From: Verpa conica
Lineage: Eukaryota > Ascomycota > Pezizomycetes > Pezizales > Morchellaceae
Direction: 5' to 3'
Length of the DNA stretch: 64,000 nucleotides
Assembly: GCA_033030425.1 (NCBI GenBank)
Contig: JAUFSD010000012.1
Span: 1,426,001-1,490,000, forward strand
The notes under the pieces are model-generated. The model searched no databases. It was not told where the DNA came from and was given only the letters and a program-made list of their open reading frames with translations. Positions 43,629-55,825 of the stretch are shown here, in pieces; within the stretch, counting starts at the first letter, position 1; every line of letters begins with the position of its first letter. Position numbers and translations under genes: made by a program.

Positions 43629-45999
43629 CCCACTAGATTTAATGCGAGTGGAGGCATGTCGGGTACTTCATGCGCGCGTTATCCTTTGGCTTGGGAGGGC
43701 GGTATTCCAAAGTTTCCTTAAGTGATTCAATTAAAGAATCCTATGGAGTTTGAATCTAATATTGTGTAGTTAGCTGTAAAGTAAAGTCTATATTTTCTGA
43801 TTAGTCATGGCTTTTTCTTGTATACTTCTTATGTAGTTGTTTGGTGGAGGGGGTATTTATGTAAGCTTCTTGAACAATCATCTTCATTCATAGCAGGACT
43901 AGTTAGCTTTAGGGGTCAACGGCGAAGAACTAATATTGCTCTTATTGCGCTAGAGCCTCCGCCCCCCCCCAAAAAAGAAAAACTGGTACCCTCTGGTGCT
44001 AACCTTCGAGACAAGCCCTTCTAATAATTTTTAACAGTAAACACCTCCTCAATACAGCCTACTTAGCAAGCCTCTCTTGGACCTACACTCAGTGCAAGGA
44101 AAAAATGCCAATAGCTCATAGGGAATCACACCTATCAATTAAAGCTCACAGAAATAATTTGCCATGGACCTGCTCTACCGACGAGAGAAAGCTTACCATC
44201 GGTGGCCAAAACCAACACCAATGCACCAAAGCTGGCCTTGAGAAGGCATTCTGGAAGTATGTAGACTAAATAAGAAATACCAAAACGAGAAAAGGCAGCG
44301 CATCTGTCTAGTGGAATCCATACCGCTAACATTGCACCATAGAACTGTACAGTGTGTAAGAAGACGTCATCAAAAGGCCGTCAAGAGTGACACTTATCAG
44401 GAAATAGCCACACCGATAGATTGCCATGAACTTGCACGGAATGTAATTATACGAGTACGATGTATTATCAGAGGTCGCACACAATCAAGGAGCATCCCGC
44501 GCAAACGGCAGCCATGGAATTCGTGAGGGGGGCTCGACTATGCAAAACGTATGGTAAAACGAGGGAGATGGGATACATTCATGTTTATGGGGGCAGTCAA
44601 ATTGGATGGCTTGGGCCATAAAGCTCCTCTTGTAGCATTCCTGGTCTAGTCCGAGCGATATACAGCACAACCTAGTATCCGTAGGACTTGATCTTAATAT
44701 GATTACCGATAAATGGATTGGTAGGATTGCATGAAAGCGAGTGTTTACGATCAGATCTTAATGTTAATGATTTTTTTATGTTCTATGGCTTCTATTTCAT
44801 CTTTTAGTGCTTGTTTATGACGGAATATAGGCTACGCGGTAAAAGAATTTCCGGTATATAACGGATATTATGTGTAGTTGTTCATACAACTATTTTCTCT
44901 CTCTGCCTATCTTGTCTCAAGAAAAGACAAAATCGACATTGATTATCCGTGAGTAGTGGAAGATATAAACTAAGCGCAAAGCTCATATACATCGCGAGCC
45001 GATGCGTGATCTTATCTGAGATCTTCGTGAGCAAAGCAGAGCTGAGTGGGTGATAGTTGAAAAACAACAGACTAAGTGCGTAAGAAGAGGAGGTAAACTA
45101 AAGAACAAACTTGATTGATACCTAAAGAAAAACGCAGGAGAGCCTGCTTATATAGTTACAAATCCGCTAACATAGAAAATATTCCGTCATCCCAATACAA
45201 AGTAAAAGCCAATCCGTTACCATACAATTCTTCCGATTCTCGGATAGAATTTCCTTCCGTCGGTTATACTATTCCTCCGCTTGGTTACCCTGCCGGTCCG
45301 TCCGGGATTCTATTCCTCCGGTGTTGCCACACCCCGTATTTCGCCACACTTTAACTTCACAGAGTGTCACTCACTCCAACAATAGTTTCCGTGCATTATA
45401 TATATAGCCTACTTGTGTAAGCTAATATGACACTGGTAGTAATATTTAGGTCATGCATACATGTGTTAAGTCTGTAACCCGTCCTTAATTGTTATTATTT
45501 GAGAGATGTTTCCTATACATTGAAGTGTTTGTGGTTTCGTAACTATAGGGTTAGGGTTATCGTACGCATCATAACAGGTATTCTTTAATGAGTTTACATT
45601 GATAATAAAGTGAGTAATGGATTTGGGTTTATCCAGCCTCTATGTTAACGTCATCCGTCAACACATGTGCTCAGTGAAGCTAGAAAAGCACTATAGAGAG
45701 ATCTACTAAGATCCTGTCTTCTATTAGAATTTTTGAGGTAAGGCATATATTACTCCTTTTTAGTATACCCATTACAAGTAGCTTTCACTATCCTTGGTTT
45801 GTCTTAGTGGAATCTTTAGGCAGGTTTCTCACTAATCGACTGGTATAAATAAGGAATTCCTGATAATTTGCTTTTTAGGCTTCTAAGGTACATTGTGGGT
45901 CAATTATGCTTGAATATCCCGAGAGTTACTATATATTTAGTCAATGTTGTAGGATTAGGTCCAGGCCAACCAGTATGTAGGAGGTTTCATCCTAGATGA
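43629..45999. other. Gene-free region
   Basis: No gene is supported in 2.4 kb. A telomere-like TAGGGTTAGGGTTA motif is at 45546-45559. The remaining sequence is AT-rich with short frames only. It contains the 3' ends of two convergent genes: M23 (+) and Hsp70-like (-). Confidence 0.5.
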
Positions 46000-48481
46000 C
46001 TATATATGTGTGTTCTCTAGGTGAGTATGCAGATCATCATGCTCGACATCATGGTGGTATTCAATGCGTGTTTTTCCATAACTCTGTCCTTCAAACATGA
46101 CTTCAAACTTAAGATCGGCCGATGATACGGACATCTCTATCTCCACATCCGCCTTTAGGATCTTGTTAGAGCCATGGCATTCACACGTAAATGTACGTAG
46201 AACACTAAAGGCAGAGTCTGGTACAGTGCTGAGGTCGGCTTGTACCACACCTATTTCGTAGACTCCTGAAGGTTTAAATTGGAACTTATTAATTTATAGG
46301 AAGAACTTATCAATTAGGGGAAGGAATCAAACGCTTACCACCCCGCTTAATGCTGACTGGAGCTGGCTCCGACTTACTTCCCATAATGCTTATGTTAAAC
46401 TTTCTCTCTAACCAAATGTCGGGAAACGATGAAGAGCCACCAATTTTAAAGTGCTGTCCATTAGCAGCCTCTTGTCCCTATAGGTTTATGGAATTAGTAG
46501 CTAGCCTAGTTGAATCGAAAGCTCACTGCCTGAAGTTATACTTGCTTTTTTTGCGAACCATTCTACATGATCATGTGTCATGGTAAATCCATACAGAGGG
46601 TTAAAGTACGATGACTCGCTGTCATATAACCGTGGTTTATATGGTGCCGATAGACGTAGGCCATAATGTTCCTTTAGCTTCCGAGAATCTACCAGACTCT
46701 TGATTCCGTGTATCACGGCTCCGCGGACAACTGCAGTCCATCTAGGTAGCTTCTTGTAAGTTCTGATATTATTGAATTTAGAGGAGATTATGCATACGGA
46801 TATAATGGCTTGATCACATCAACGGCGAAGGGCTGTGATTGACACCAATCACTCAACTTCTTGCGTAGAAATGCCGATTCCGCGAAACCGCCTACGAGTA
46901 GAATTTTCTATTTTCAAAAGATTGTTAGTGCTAGTCAATTGAAATACGTAGTTGTCTAGGTCTGTTCCTACCGAGACCATATTCTGGCCACCCTTATCAT
47001 TTGCGTCTCTAATCTGTTTTGCGGCGAGATCAATGATCGTCTGAACGATGGGGTCAAAAAATTGTGTCATGTGCTCCCTAATATAATTTCTTAACGTAGG
47101 AAAGCCAAACAGAAACAAACCCAGCCAAATCATACTTTGTGAGAATAAAATGACCATCTTCAAGTCCATTAGCCTCATCATCTTCTACATTACCTATTGG
47201 AATACGCCATCTTTTGCGCCGGACTGTAGGCCCAAAGCTTCTCTTTGCTGACTCAAAGGCATTCATTAAGGAACCCCCACGCTCTGTTTGGGAGACACGC
47301 TTCTTCTGCTTCTGACCTTCGTCAAGAAGTGGCCTCACTATCTTTAAGAATGCCCGGTCAATTGCAGTCGAACCACATTTCCCGCCTAGTTTTATTTGGT
47401 TAGGCTATCAATCTATTTCAGGGGAACGAGAAAGCCTTTGAGTAATTACCAGAGCCCTCAACTGCCTCTCTTATACGTAAATATGGTGTTATATCACTAA
47501 CCGCATAGGTTGCAAGGTCCTAGTGAATAGTTATTAATTTAAGTGTCGTATTAAAGAGAAATATAACGGGTATATATCAGACATACAACCGTACCACCAC
47601 CTGCATCACATATCAAGATGCGTTCCCCCACCTATTGCCAAAACTTAGTCAGTGTGGTCTCACTAACTCGGCAAAGACAGGGAGATCAATAACTTTTAAT
47701 TCATTACCCGAGCCCTCATTCATTTCACTCAAGCAATAAGCCCCAGCTGCCTCCGGCTCACTAACCATTGTAATTTGATCCCTAGTCCTTGTCCCGAATC
47801 CGGCCCGTTTAGCTGCGTCTCGTGTTGCGCGTTGTGCCGCATGCGACCAGATGGCCGGTACTGTCAAGACAAATTGAATGGGCGTCGAGTCGAAAGTTTT
47901 GGGAACGCGCTCCCGAAGGTGTTCCATAACATGCCCATAAAGTAGTCTTAAATATTCGAATGTAACATCATGGACAGATTTACCATCCGGCAATGAAGGG
48001 CGTGGAGAATCGTCGACTCCATCAGGTAGGTTTGGGTCGTCATACGTTGTTTTGCTGGCCTTCTTATCTAGCAGCAGTTTAAAGCAGCTATACCGCGCAG
48101 TATCCTCGGGTATTTCATATCCCCAAGAGGTCTGATCATCCTCGAAACTAATTTCGGTGGGGACCTTCTCAAGGGTTCTGTTGTCCATACCATCACCTCC
48201 TGGCCATGACTGTATAACTTTGATCTTGCTGTAATCAGGCTCCTTATCCGGGTACACATAGAGGTAGGCAGCGCCTTCAACCTCACCAGAAAACTCAGAT
48301 CAGCAGGATGATTACTTATGCCTCATGGCATGTAGGGCTCCCCATAGCGATAACGCTCGAACTCACCGGAGTACGTCGTTCCATAATCAACTATTGCTCA
48401 TTTCAGTGATTGCTATTATAAACTCGTTTACAGGACCCGTTACTTACTCCCAACTACAAAACTATTCCGACCGTCACTCAT
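46000..48481 (-). CDS. Hsp70-family ATPase-domain protein
   Basis: Eleven minus-strand exons: 48448-48481, 48367-48390, 47694-48274, 47587-47631, 47450-47519, 47121-47385, 46972-47077, 46798-46907, 46546-46741, 46339-46477 and 46000-46265. They total 1836 nt, 611 aa. The actin/Hsp70 nucleotide-binding signatures are in order: GIDYGTTYSG (phosphate 1, about 11-20), VPAIWSHAAQRATRDAA, VSEPEAAGAY, CDAGGGTVDLATY (phosphate 2), GGKCGSTAIDRAF and ILLVGGFAESAFLRKKL. The C-terminal part lacks the canonical Hsp70 substrate-binding sequence and the EEVD tail, as in the divergent fungal Hsp70-like family. Intron 9 (46478-46545) has a GCAAGT donor, and intron 6 is only 43 nt. A chaperone or regulatory ATPase role in the cytosol is inferred from the fold; the substrate is unknown. 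Confidence 0.85.
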
Positions 48482-49558
48482 TTTGCTACTCTTTGTTGAA
48501 TTAGTATCTGCTGTAGGGTGGTGTTCAGTTAAGTGTCTGAAATTTATATCTAGAAGGGTGGGTTTTTGAGCTCATCAGATCGACTGGGTGGTGAGTCCCC
48601 CGCTTCGATAAGGGAATGAGATGATGGAGGCCTAAAAGGCAATCTTGCGGCACGGATCTTAACTGCCATTCTAACATTAGGATATCTAGCTTGTTTCAGC
48701 TTAACTTTGTAAAAACCTGTTCATCAACTTGTAAATAGGGGGCTGCATGTAATCAATGGGTTTAACAAAAGCGGAATGGTAAACAGCTGGAGGCCTGAAT
48801 CTGGTCCTGTAGGGCGGCTATATATTGCAAACGACGACCAATCAACTCATCAGTCTAAAAAGCTGTTTAGAAAATGAGGAAAGAAAGAGGTAACACAGCC
48901 GTGGATTTTACCCATACCCCGGGGCTCTGTTTAGTATTTGTACGATAGATGTATCTATATTTTTGCTATTTGCTGAAGTTCTACACTAAATACTGGCTGG
49001 GACTCATCCCACTATACCAGCGGTTATTAAAGTAAGGGCAATAGCTGCGCGGTAGTAAGGCTAAGGCTAAAGGTTCCCTAAATCTTTAAGACGGTATTTA
49101 CCTACGAAAGAGGCACACTATCACTAATCAGAAGATATACATATACTTTACGTGTATAGTCAGTGGTTGGTTACTCAGGGTGGGTCTTTGAGCCCATATC
49201 TGTGATAGCCGCGCGGGCCGCGCAAGCCACCGGAATGATTCTTTAGGGGTGGTAGGCGGTATAATTGTCCCTAATAGATAGCCAAGTGAAGACGAGATAT
49301 TTAGAGCCTATAACGTTGGATGGAACGCTCTCTTGATCCCGCTGTATTTCCAATGGGTTATTGAAAATATGACTTTGGAGGAGCTGGAAAGGGTACCCTC
49401 TAGACGGTTATCATTACCCCCCCCCCTTAAAGTAGTATTGCGGCACAGGCCACGATCACGTGGTAATTCAGGCAACCCAAAACAAGACAACCTCCCTTTA
49501 GAAATCGCCCCAATACCTAGCACAGTTTTGCTGAAGATATCATCAAAGATTCAACCCA
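48482..49558. other. Divergent intergenic region
   Basis: These 1.1 kb separate the start codons of the Hsp70-like gene (-) and the 488-aa gene (+), so both promoters lie here. No TATA box or other clear site was identified. A C run at 49421-49429 is the only notable tract. Confidence 0.5.
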
Positions 49559-51094
49559 ATGCCGAGCTCAGTATCTAACGGCGTATCCGTCGTCAACACG
49601 GCTATTGGGTCTACTAAGCATGCTATTAGTACGGATGAGGAGAAGCCTCGAAAAGTTGCAAAATTGGAAAACCATTCCACCTCATCACCCACAATTGAGC
49701 AAAAATACCGCGATCTTCAGCTCGCACACAGGGGCCTTCAGGATGAGCTGAAGCGGCTTCAGGATCAGGATTTCAACGCCCGTAATAAGGATGAGGGGCC
49801 GTCGCATCATGTCGTGAGTGCGCAGTTTGTCGATGTGTTTCAGCTATCAGCGGACTGGGCGCGTGACTACTTCAAGATTCCTATTAGCGCCTTCCGGGTT
49901 GATGAGCATGAGCTCTTCAAGAAGAGTTTGAGTGGGGTTTTGTGTGGGGGATGTCACTGGTGGGAGAAGAAGAAGCTGAATGTTAGTCATCTGGTTCAGG
50001 CAGTCGTTGCAGAGGTGCTGGCTAGACGGATACTGCTACCACAGTTCACGGGATGCTCTGAACACGCTAGGCATGAGTTTGGCCAAGTATACGACGCGAT
50101 GCTCAAAGGTTCGTGAAATTTTGTTTCTTTTGTAATTTAGCCAAGGACTTTTGAATTATGAGCTAACTAAGTTCTAGAGAACGAGTCAAAGGCACATAAA
50201 TGGCGGGCCGCAACGTTCGTGGCATATGAACAATGTGATTTATGGAAATCTTCCGATCCTGCCGTCCCCCCTGAGACTACTTCTAAGATTCGGCGGAATT
50301 TTTATAATGAGATTGCGAGAGATATCGACATGATTGTTGGCCCAATTGCGCGAGCACATTTTCCGGACCGAGGGGACGACGAAGAAAGGTTCGAGGAGTT
50401 AATGGTGTTTGTCGAAGCGGCTGGAGACTTGGCCACCACGTTAGCCAGACAGGCAGCAAAACTTGAGATAATAGACAAGTCCTGGTTCGAGCGCTCACAG
50501 TGTGAGTTCCTTTGCAATGATAGTAGAATGAAGGGTAGGTTTATGGAGGAATACGAAGAGTCTGAAGAAGGGTTTCAGGTGGATATCGTTCTAAGACCTG
50601 GCTTTCTAAAGTATGGCAACGACGATGGCGAAGATCTCGAAAAGTATGCAGTGTGGATCCCGGCAATGCTCGATCTGAGCGAGAAATCTAGTTACGAGGA
50701 TGCACAAGAAACAGCCAATGGGGAGATGCTGGAGGATAATACCATGACCCCACATACCCAGCCAGAACAAGAGCCATCACATTTGCTCAGCGGACACACT
50801 TCTACTATTGAACCATCCCCTGAGCCAGTAGTTCCGTTGCCATACCAAAATGAGCTTCACCCCCGGGAGTCTGCTGAGGTGGAAAACAGGGAGATTGAGA
50901 AAGACCGCAGTGTCAACACTCCTTCCAAGGAGCCGGCCAAGCCCCATGGGAAATCACCTCCCCAAGTTACGCAAATTGGGGGAGGCGAAAACTTACAAAC
51001 TACACCCAGACGCCGCCGTGATAAGTTTTGGAGGCCGCTGAAGACACAGCTGAAGAGTATGCGTACCTTGTTTAAGAAGAAGGCGCGGAGGTAG
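49559..51094 (+). CDS. Unrecognised 488-aa protein with coiled coil and basic C-terminus
   Basis: Two exons (49559-50108, 50178-51094) with a 69-nt intron (GTTCGT donor, branch-like GCTAACTAA) give 488 aa. A basic, Ser-rich N-terminus is followed by a short predicted coiled coil (about 48-78, YRDLQLAHRGLQDELKRLQ). The conserved-looking core (about 90-380) contains QLSADWARDYFKIP, CGGCHWWEKKK and WRAATFVAYEQCDLWKSS. Residues about 390-460 are acidic and Pro/Glu-rich, and the end is strongly basic (KTQLKSMRTLFKKKARR). No catalytic motif, signal peptide or TM segment is seen. The layout resembles many lineage-specific fungal proteins, and a nuclear or intracellular location would fit the basic tail. 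Function unknown. Confidence 0.75.
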
Positions 51095-54000
51095 AAGATT
51101 ACCATGGTTCTTAATAGATCGCTATTTTCATTCACTTTCGACTTAATTTGTCTCTGCCCGTGTCATTATGTATTCCTAGTTATTTTATCCTGCATATTTT
51201 TAATTTTACACGTCCCGCGTTGAGTTATCCTATTATACAGTGACGCATATACATATATACTTGCTCTAAAGTTTTCCCACTGAGTATATTGTGGGGGCCA
51301 TAAGGGCTTTCTGTAGCTATCTCACAACCATGAGTCTATATATAGATGGCGTTCAAAGGCTATTGACCGGTGTGACGGATACTCGAGACCTGATAGCTAC
51401 TACTGTTTATTCTTTGTCGGTTGCCCGCGGCTGCCCGCGGTTCCATATGCTTAACTGACTTCTATCTATGAAGAAGTGAAGGAAAAAGGAAATACCGCGT
51501 GTTGTGGCCTAGCGCCTTATGCGGTATTACCTAATCCTAGGCCAGTGGACTAGTATCTGTTCTAGTCCGGTCATGAAGGTCACTTCACTTATCTAGGAAC
51601 TTCCCCCACTGGACCGGAAGTCTTTGTATAAGGTGCTACTTTTGGTCTATTTACCTTTTGTACTGCTGAAACTAATTATTGTTAAGGATGGCCAGTAAAT
51701 TTCTATGCGGATTGGAAAAGATTTTAGCTCCACCACAGGCCTGAGAGCTAGAAATCCAGTTTACCCACGAAACTTCATCCCTGGACCGGCCCAGTGAGGA
51801 AACTTTCTGGATAAGCGGCCATCTCAGCTAGACTAAAATATATCTACATAGGTACTCTACAAATTCGCTATTTCCGTGATGTGACTTGCTAATTCCGGAC
51901 CAAACAGATTCAAGCTCGGCGGAGGTTTAATGATGGTATAGGTTTGAAAGATCTCATATGAATGGTGTTGATTCAGGTACGTCAGGATCCCAATTTTATT
52001 TGTCAATTAAGTGTCACTAAACCGGTACAGGAATACCAGTGGTGTAGATTGATCGTTGAAACCCGTTTACTTATCTCTTCGCTGTCTTTGCATATATCCC
52101 CTGTGTCGCTAATGGCATTCCTCTATTCATGACTATATCTTCTAATCGATCACTTTTAATTACCCCTTTCCGATGTGCTTTATCATTCTTTTTTGACTCT
52201 GAGAGTGATACAACGTGATTGAATACAGGCCAGATATCCCAGTCGCGTAAGCCACTTATATATAGCCCTTATATAATTACTGCATAAATCCTACTTGTAG
52301 CCTAGGGCATGGCCGAAGACATGGTGGCTAGTGTATTACATTGATAAATTCTAAGATGATAGTATCTAGCTAACAAGAGTTGGTAGCTTGCCAAGACCAA
52401 TCACGTGAAGAGTTCCATGGAGCAGGGAGTACCGTAGGTACCTAGTTACATGTGAGTAAAAGCCTCAGATATACTGTGCATCAGTAAATCCTAACATACC
52501 AAATCCCTTGTGATACACTTATGGACCCCAAGATCGTCAGAATTTAGTAGTGCTTTAGATTTATCAGCTAAACTCTCCTTTCCTTAAAAAATAAAAACAA
52601 AATTCTCGTAAGACCTTCTAAGGGGCCAACACTCACTGAATTGCCGTGATATGGATAATATTTTAAATTCATGGGTCTAGCATATTGGTCCGATCACTCG
52701 CGCCTTGTTGCCGCAACACCGCATTCATTATGTGCTGCGGCTATGCGGTCCAAGGTAACAAACAGCAGTTTCTGGAGACAACGGATAATGGATTCGTGTT
52801 TGAAGTTTCTAAAATATGGGACGTGATCTCAGTATTTCAAACAGGCCTCTGCTGCGGCTGCGCAGCTGGAGTGGAGGGAGGTTGTGCCTGCTGTGTAAGC
52901 GGGCCAGGCATTAGAGCGATCGCTTATCCTTAGCAAGGAATAGCCGAGCAGGTTGGGCACAAGCCCCAGAGCTACCTAGTGCTGAGAAGTTCTAGGACTG
53001 GAGAGGCCCTGTTTGAGACACCTGCAAATGTAGTGTTGGATATTTAACAGTTAAGGCCAGTGCGTTGTGATCGCCCAGGTACTTCCAGTCTTGGAAGAAA
53101 TATGTTGCATATGGGGTGCGGAAAATTTTCAACTTTGGCCCAGGAGCAAAGCCAATATATTATCTCACAAAACCCTGGAATAGGCGGGGCCTCGATATCC
53201 TGACCATGGGGTGATATATTAGGGCCACATTCTAGAGAGCTGTTTATAGGAGCATCAGATCGACGTAACGGCTGCAAATGGTCACACAGATATCTTGCGG
53301 TGAGAAAAAAGAGCGGGTGAATAGCTTCCAGGTGTATTTAACTAGAAGCTATCTTTTGTATATCTGTCATTTTGCAAAGGTTTCTTGCTCTCATCAACCG
53401 GTCTATAGGTTTAATTACTCCCGGAAAGGGGCAGCACGTGTAACAGTTACATATCCAAGCTCGCTTGCCTGCGGCGAGAAAAGAAACCACCCGACGCGTA
53501 GAAGCGTGTCATTTGTACCTTTAAAAATGCATGATACTCTCTAGATTTTAGACTGTAGCGTCAAATAAATTAGGTAAAGGCCTGGTAAATTTACATATCA
53601 AGCTCGCAGCTCGTCTGGGATCGACGGCTTCTTCCCTTAGTGAGTTTCCGGCTTACCCAATAAGTGGCAGCCGCAGAGCACCAAATGTGAGCTGTCGCGT
53701 TATTGCGCTGCAGGTGACAATGATTTTGGGATTTTACACTGGCTAATATTTCGGCTAGAGCTAATTGAGATAGTAACTGAGAGCCTCTTAATAACGAGTA
53801 GAAATACTTTTGGGTCGTTATAATATTTTACCTCTATCGCTGTAATCGCTTGTTGAACTAGGACTTTTGATTGCGATCCAACTAGGGTATTTATTATATT
53901 AATTACGGCTCAGGTACACATATAATCTGGTGAGACAGGGACTTGCGACTTGCTAAATTGGATTAAATCACTACTTACTGGCATGCAGGTGTTTTCAGCA

Positions 54001-54335
54001 TATATGGATACCCCGCTTATTCTTCTACCTACGCAATATCCCGGCGGTGTGTCTAGGGTGTTTCTGGAATCGCAATAGCTTCTGTGGATCTTCGTATTTC
54101 TCTTTATCCTTTTCAATTGGGCTAGACTTTAGTTGGCCTGTGCCACCTCTAGGCACTGGCCTGTGTAAAGGTACTAGAGCCTGCTGTTGTGGTCTAGACT
54201 GTAGCCCCCTCTTAAGTTGTTATAGCAAACGGTACGACTAGCAACCTTACTTCATAGATAAACCGCGTTCCTGTCGACCACCTACAAACATTCAACGCTG
54301 CCAAAAGAAAGGGGAGCAGAGAGAATATAACAAAT
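51095..54335. other. Gene-free region
   Basis: No gene is supported in 3.2 kb. A Cys-rich 68-codon frame starting at the ATG near 52730 (MCCGYAVQG...) has no signal peptide and no second exon, so it is not called. Diverged inverted GGCCAGTGGAC/CCACTGGACC sequence occurs at about 51540-51620. Confidence 0.45.
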
Positions 54336-55825
54336 ATGTCAGCTGGAAGTAATGTCATCGAAGTTGATCCGGTAAGTCAACCCGCAAGAATAGTCTGTTG
54401 ATTGAGATTAACACGCCTAATGTCTATAGAACGCGGATAATTCAGGTTCCGACTATGAGACTGGGTCGTGAGTTCCCCCATACATGTCTGCCTACACAAC
54501 TACTCCCGTATGCTAAACCTGCCAAAGGAGCAATTTCTCAACCGACTCGGTCTCATCTTCAATATATGCGTATGTTTGATAGTCGGCGTTAAAGTGTTTG
54601 GGAGAAATACTGAGATATTATTAGATATCGTTATGAGAATGGACGTCGGTACCATGCGTATAAGGATGGGTACGCTTCCCTGAACCGAGGGTGTTGGGTT
54701 TCCAAAGCTGATTGAAAAAACACAGGAAATACTCATTGCCTAATGATGAGGTAGCGGCTCTGCTAGATTTTGAGAGTTTCATAGTTCCGAGCTAACAATT
54801 TTTACTTGAAACTACCAGAAAGAACAGGACCGGTCAGTTGCTCAGCATGTTGAAACAATACCCTCCCCTAGCACTAGAAATTGTTACTAAAGGAAACTTT
54901 AGGCTCGACATTGTCCACCACATCTACCTCTTGATGATGGGAGACAAACTTCATTTAGCTCCAATTGGGGAGAACCCCCAGAGAATTCTTGATATTGGGA
55001 CTGGAACAGGAATTTGGGCAATCGACATGGCAGAGTAAGTATGACAGATACTCAAAAGCTAGACGGAGTCATGCTCAAACACGTGACAGGCGCTATCAGT
55101 CTGCGGAGGTCATCGGGACTGATCTCAGTCCAATCCAGCCTAACTGGGTCCCACCCAATGTAAAATTCCAGGTCGACGATGCCGAAGGGGATTGGACATG
55201 GGGTAAGGATTTATTTGATTTTATCCATATACGGCATCTAAGCGGGGCAATAAAGGATTGGGGACACCTATTGGAGCAAGCCTTCAAGTATGTTTCCTTT
55301 CACTCATGCATTATAGCCTCTAGCACACTCTAAAATCTAAGTACAGGTTTACCAAGCCAGGGGGCTATATCGAAGTTGCCGAGTATGATATGGGCCTATA
55401 CAGCGATGATGGCACATATCACGAGGGTTTATGCCTATGGAAATTCTACGATCTCGTTAACAAAGCATCTCGCATGAGTGGTATGTCTACCCCCTCTCGT
55501 AAAGTCTGATTATAGAAACTAACAGTAGGAAAAAGGACGAGAATTCCAAGCAATAGAGAAGATAAAAGAGATTCTTGTGGGATGTGGGTTTGAGGATATT
55601 ACTTATCAACCATTCAAGATACCGATGGGTACCTGGCCAGCCGACCCGAAACAAAAGGAGTTAGGAGCTTATGCACTACTGAATAGTGGGTCTGGTTACA
55701 ATGCTTTCGGTATGGCTTTGTTCACGAGAGTGTTGGGTATGGATGCGAATGAAGCGCAGGAGATAGTAACCGGTTGTGAGAATGAGGTTAAGAACAGGAA
55801 AATTCATACCTACTCTAAACAGTGA
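54336..55825 (+). CDS. LaeA-like SAM-dependent methyltransferase
   Basis: Ten exons: 54336-54371, 54430-54467, 54528-54569, 54625-54669, 54726-54750, 54819-54832, 54903-55034, 55090-55287, 55347-55480 and 55536-55825. They total 954 nt, 317 aa. Introns are 55-70 nt. The N-terminus carries the LaeA-family signature: [18 protein letters not shown], then [18 protein letters not shown] and [17 protein letters not shown]. The SAM-binding motif [17 protein letters not shown] lies at 95-111, followed by [32 protein letters not shown] and [11 protein letters not shown]. The rest is a class I Rossmann methyltransferase fold. Relatives act on small molecules or in regulation of secondary metabolism with velvet proteins. 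The many family members in fungi make a true LaeA role uncertain, and no biosynthetic cluster surrounds it. The sixth exon is just 14 nt. Confidence 0.9.

Noticed and set aside
47649..47693. 32-nt intron (GTGAGA to AATAG) in the Hsp70-like gene
   Set aside because: A 62-nt intron using the GTTATT donor at 47693 gives better agreement with the Hsp70 family (LKVGERILICDAGGGT) and a normal intron length.
52685..52933. Cys-rich small protein that might be an effector
   Set aside because: Has no signal peptide, the ATG lies inside the frame, and no adjacent exon could be found.
54468..54624. Single 157-nt intron in the LaeA-like gene
   Set aside because: Splitting it into introns of 60 and 55 nt recovers a 42-nt exon encoding [14 protein letters not shown], which matches the family.
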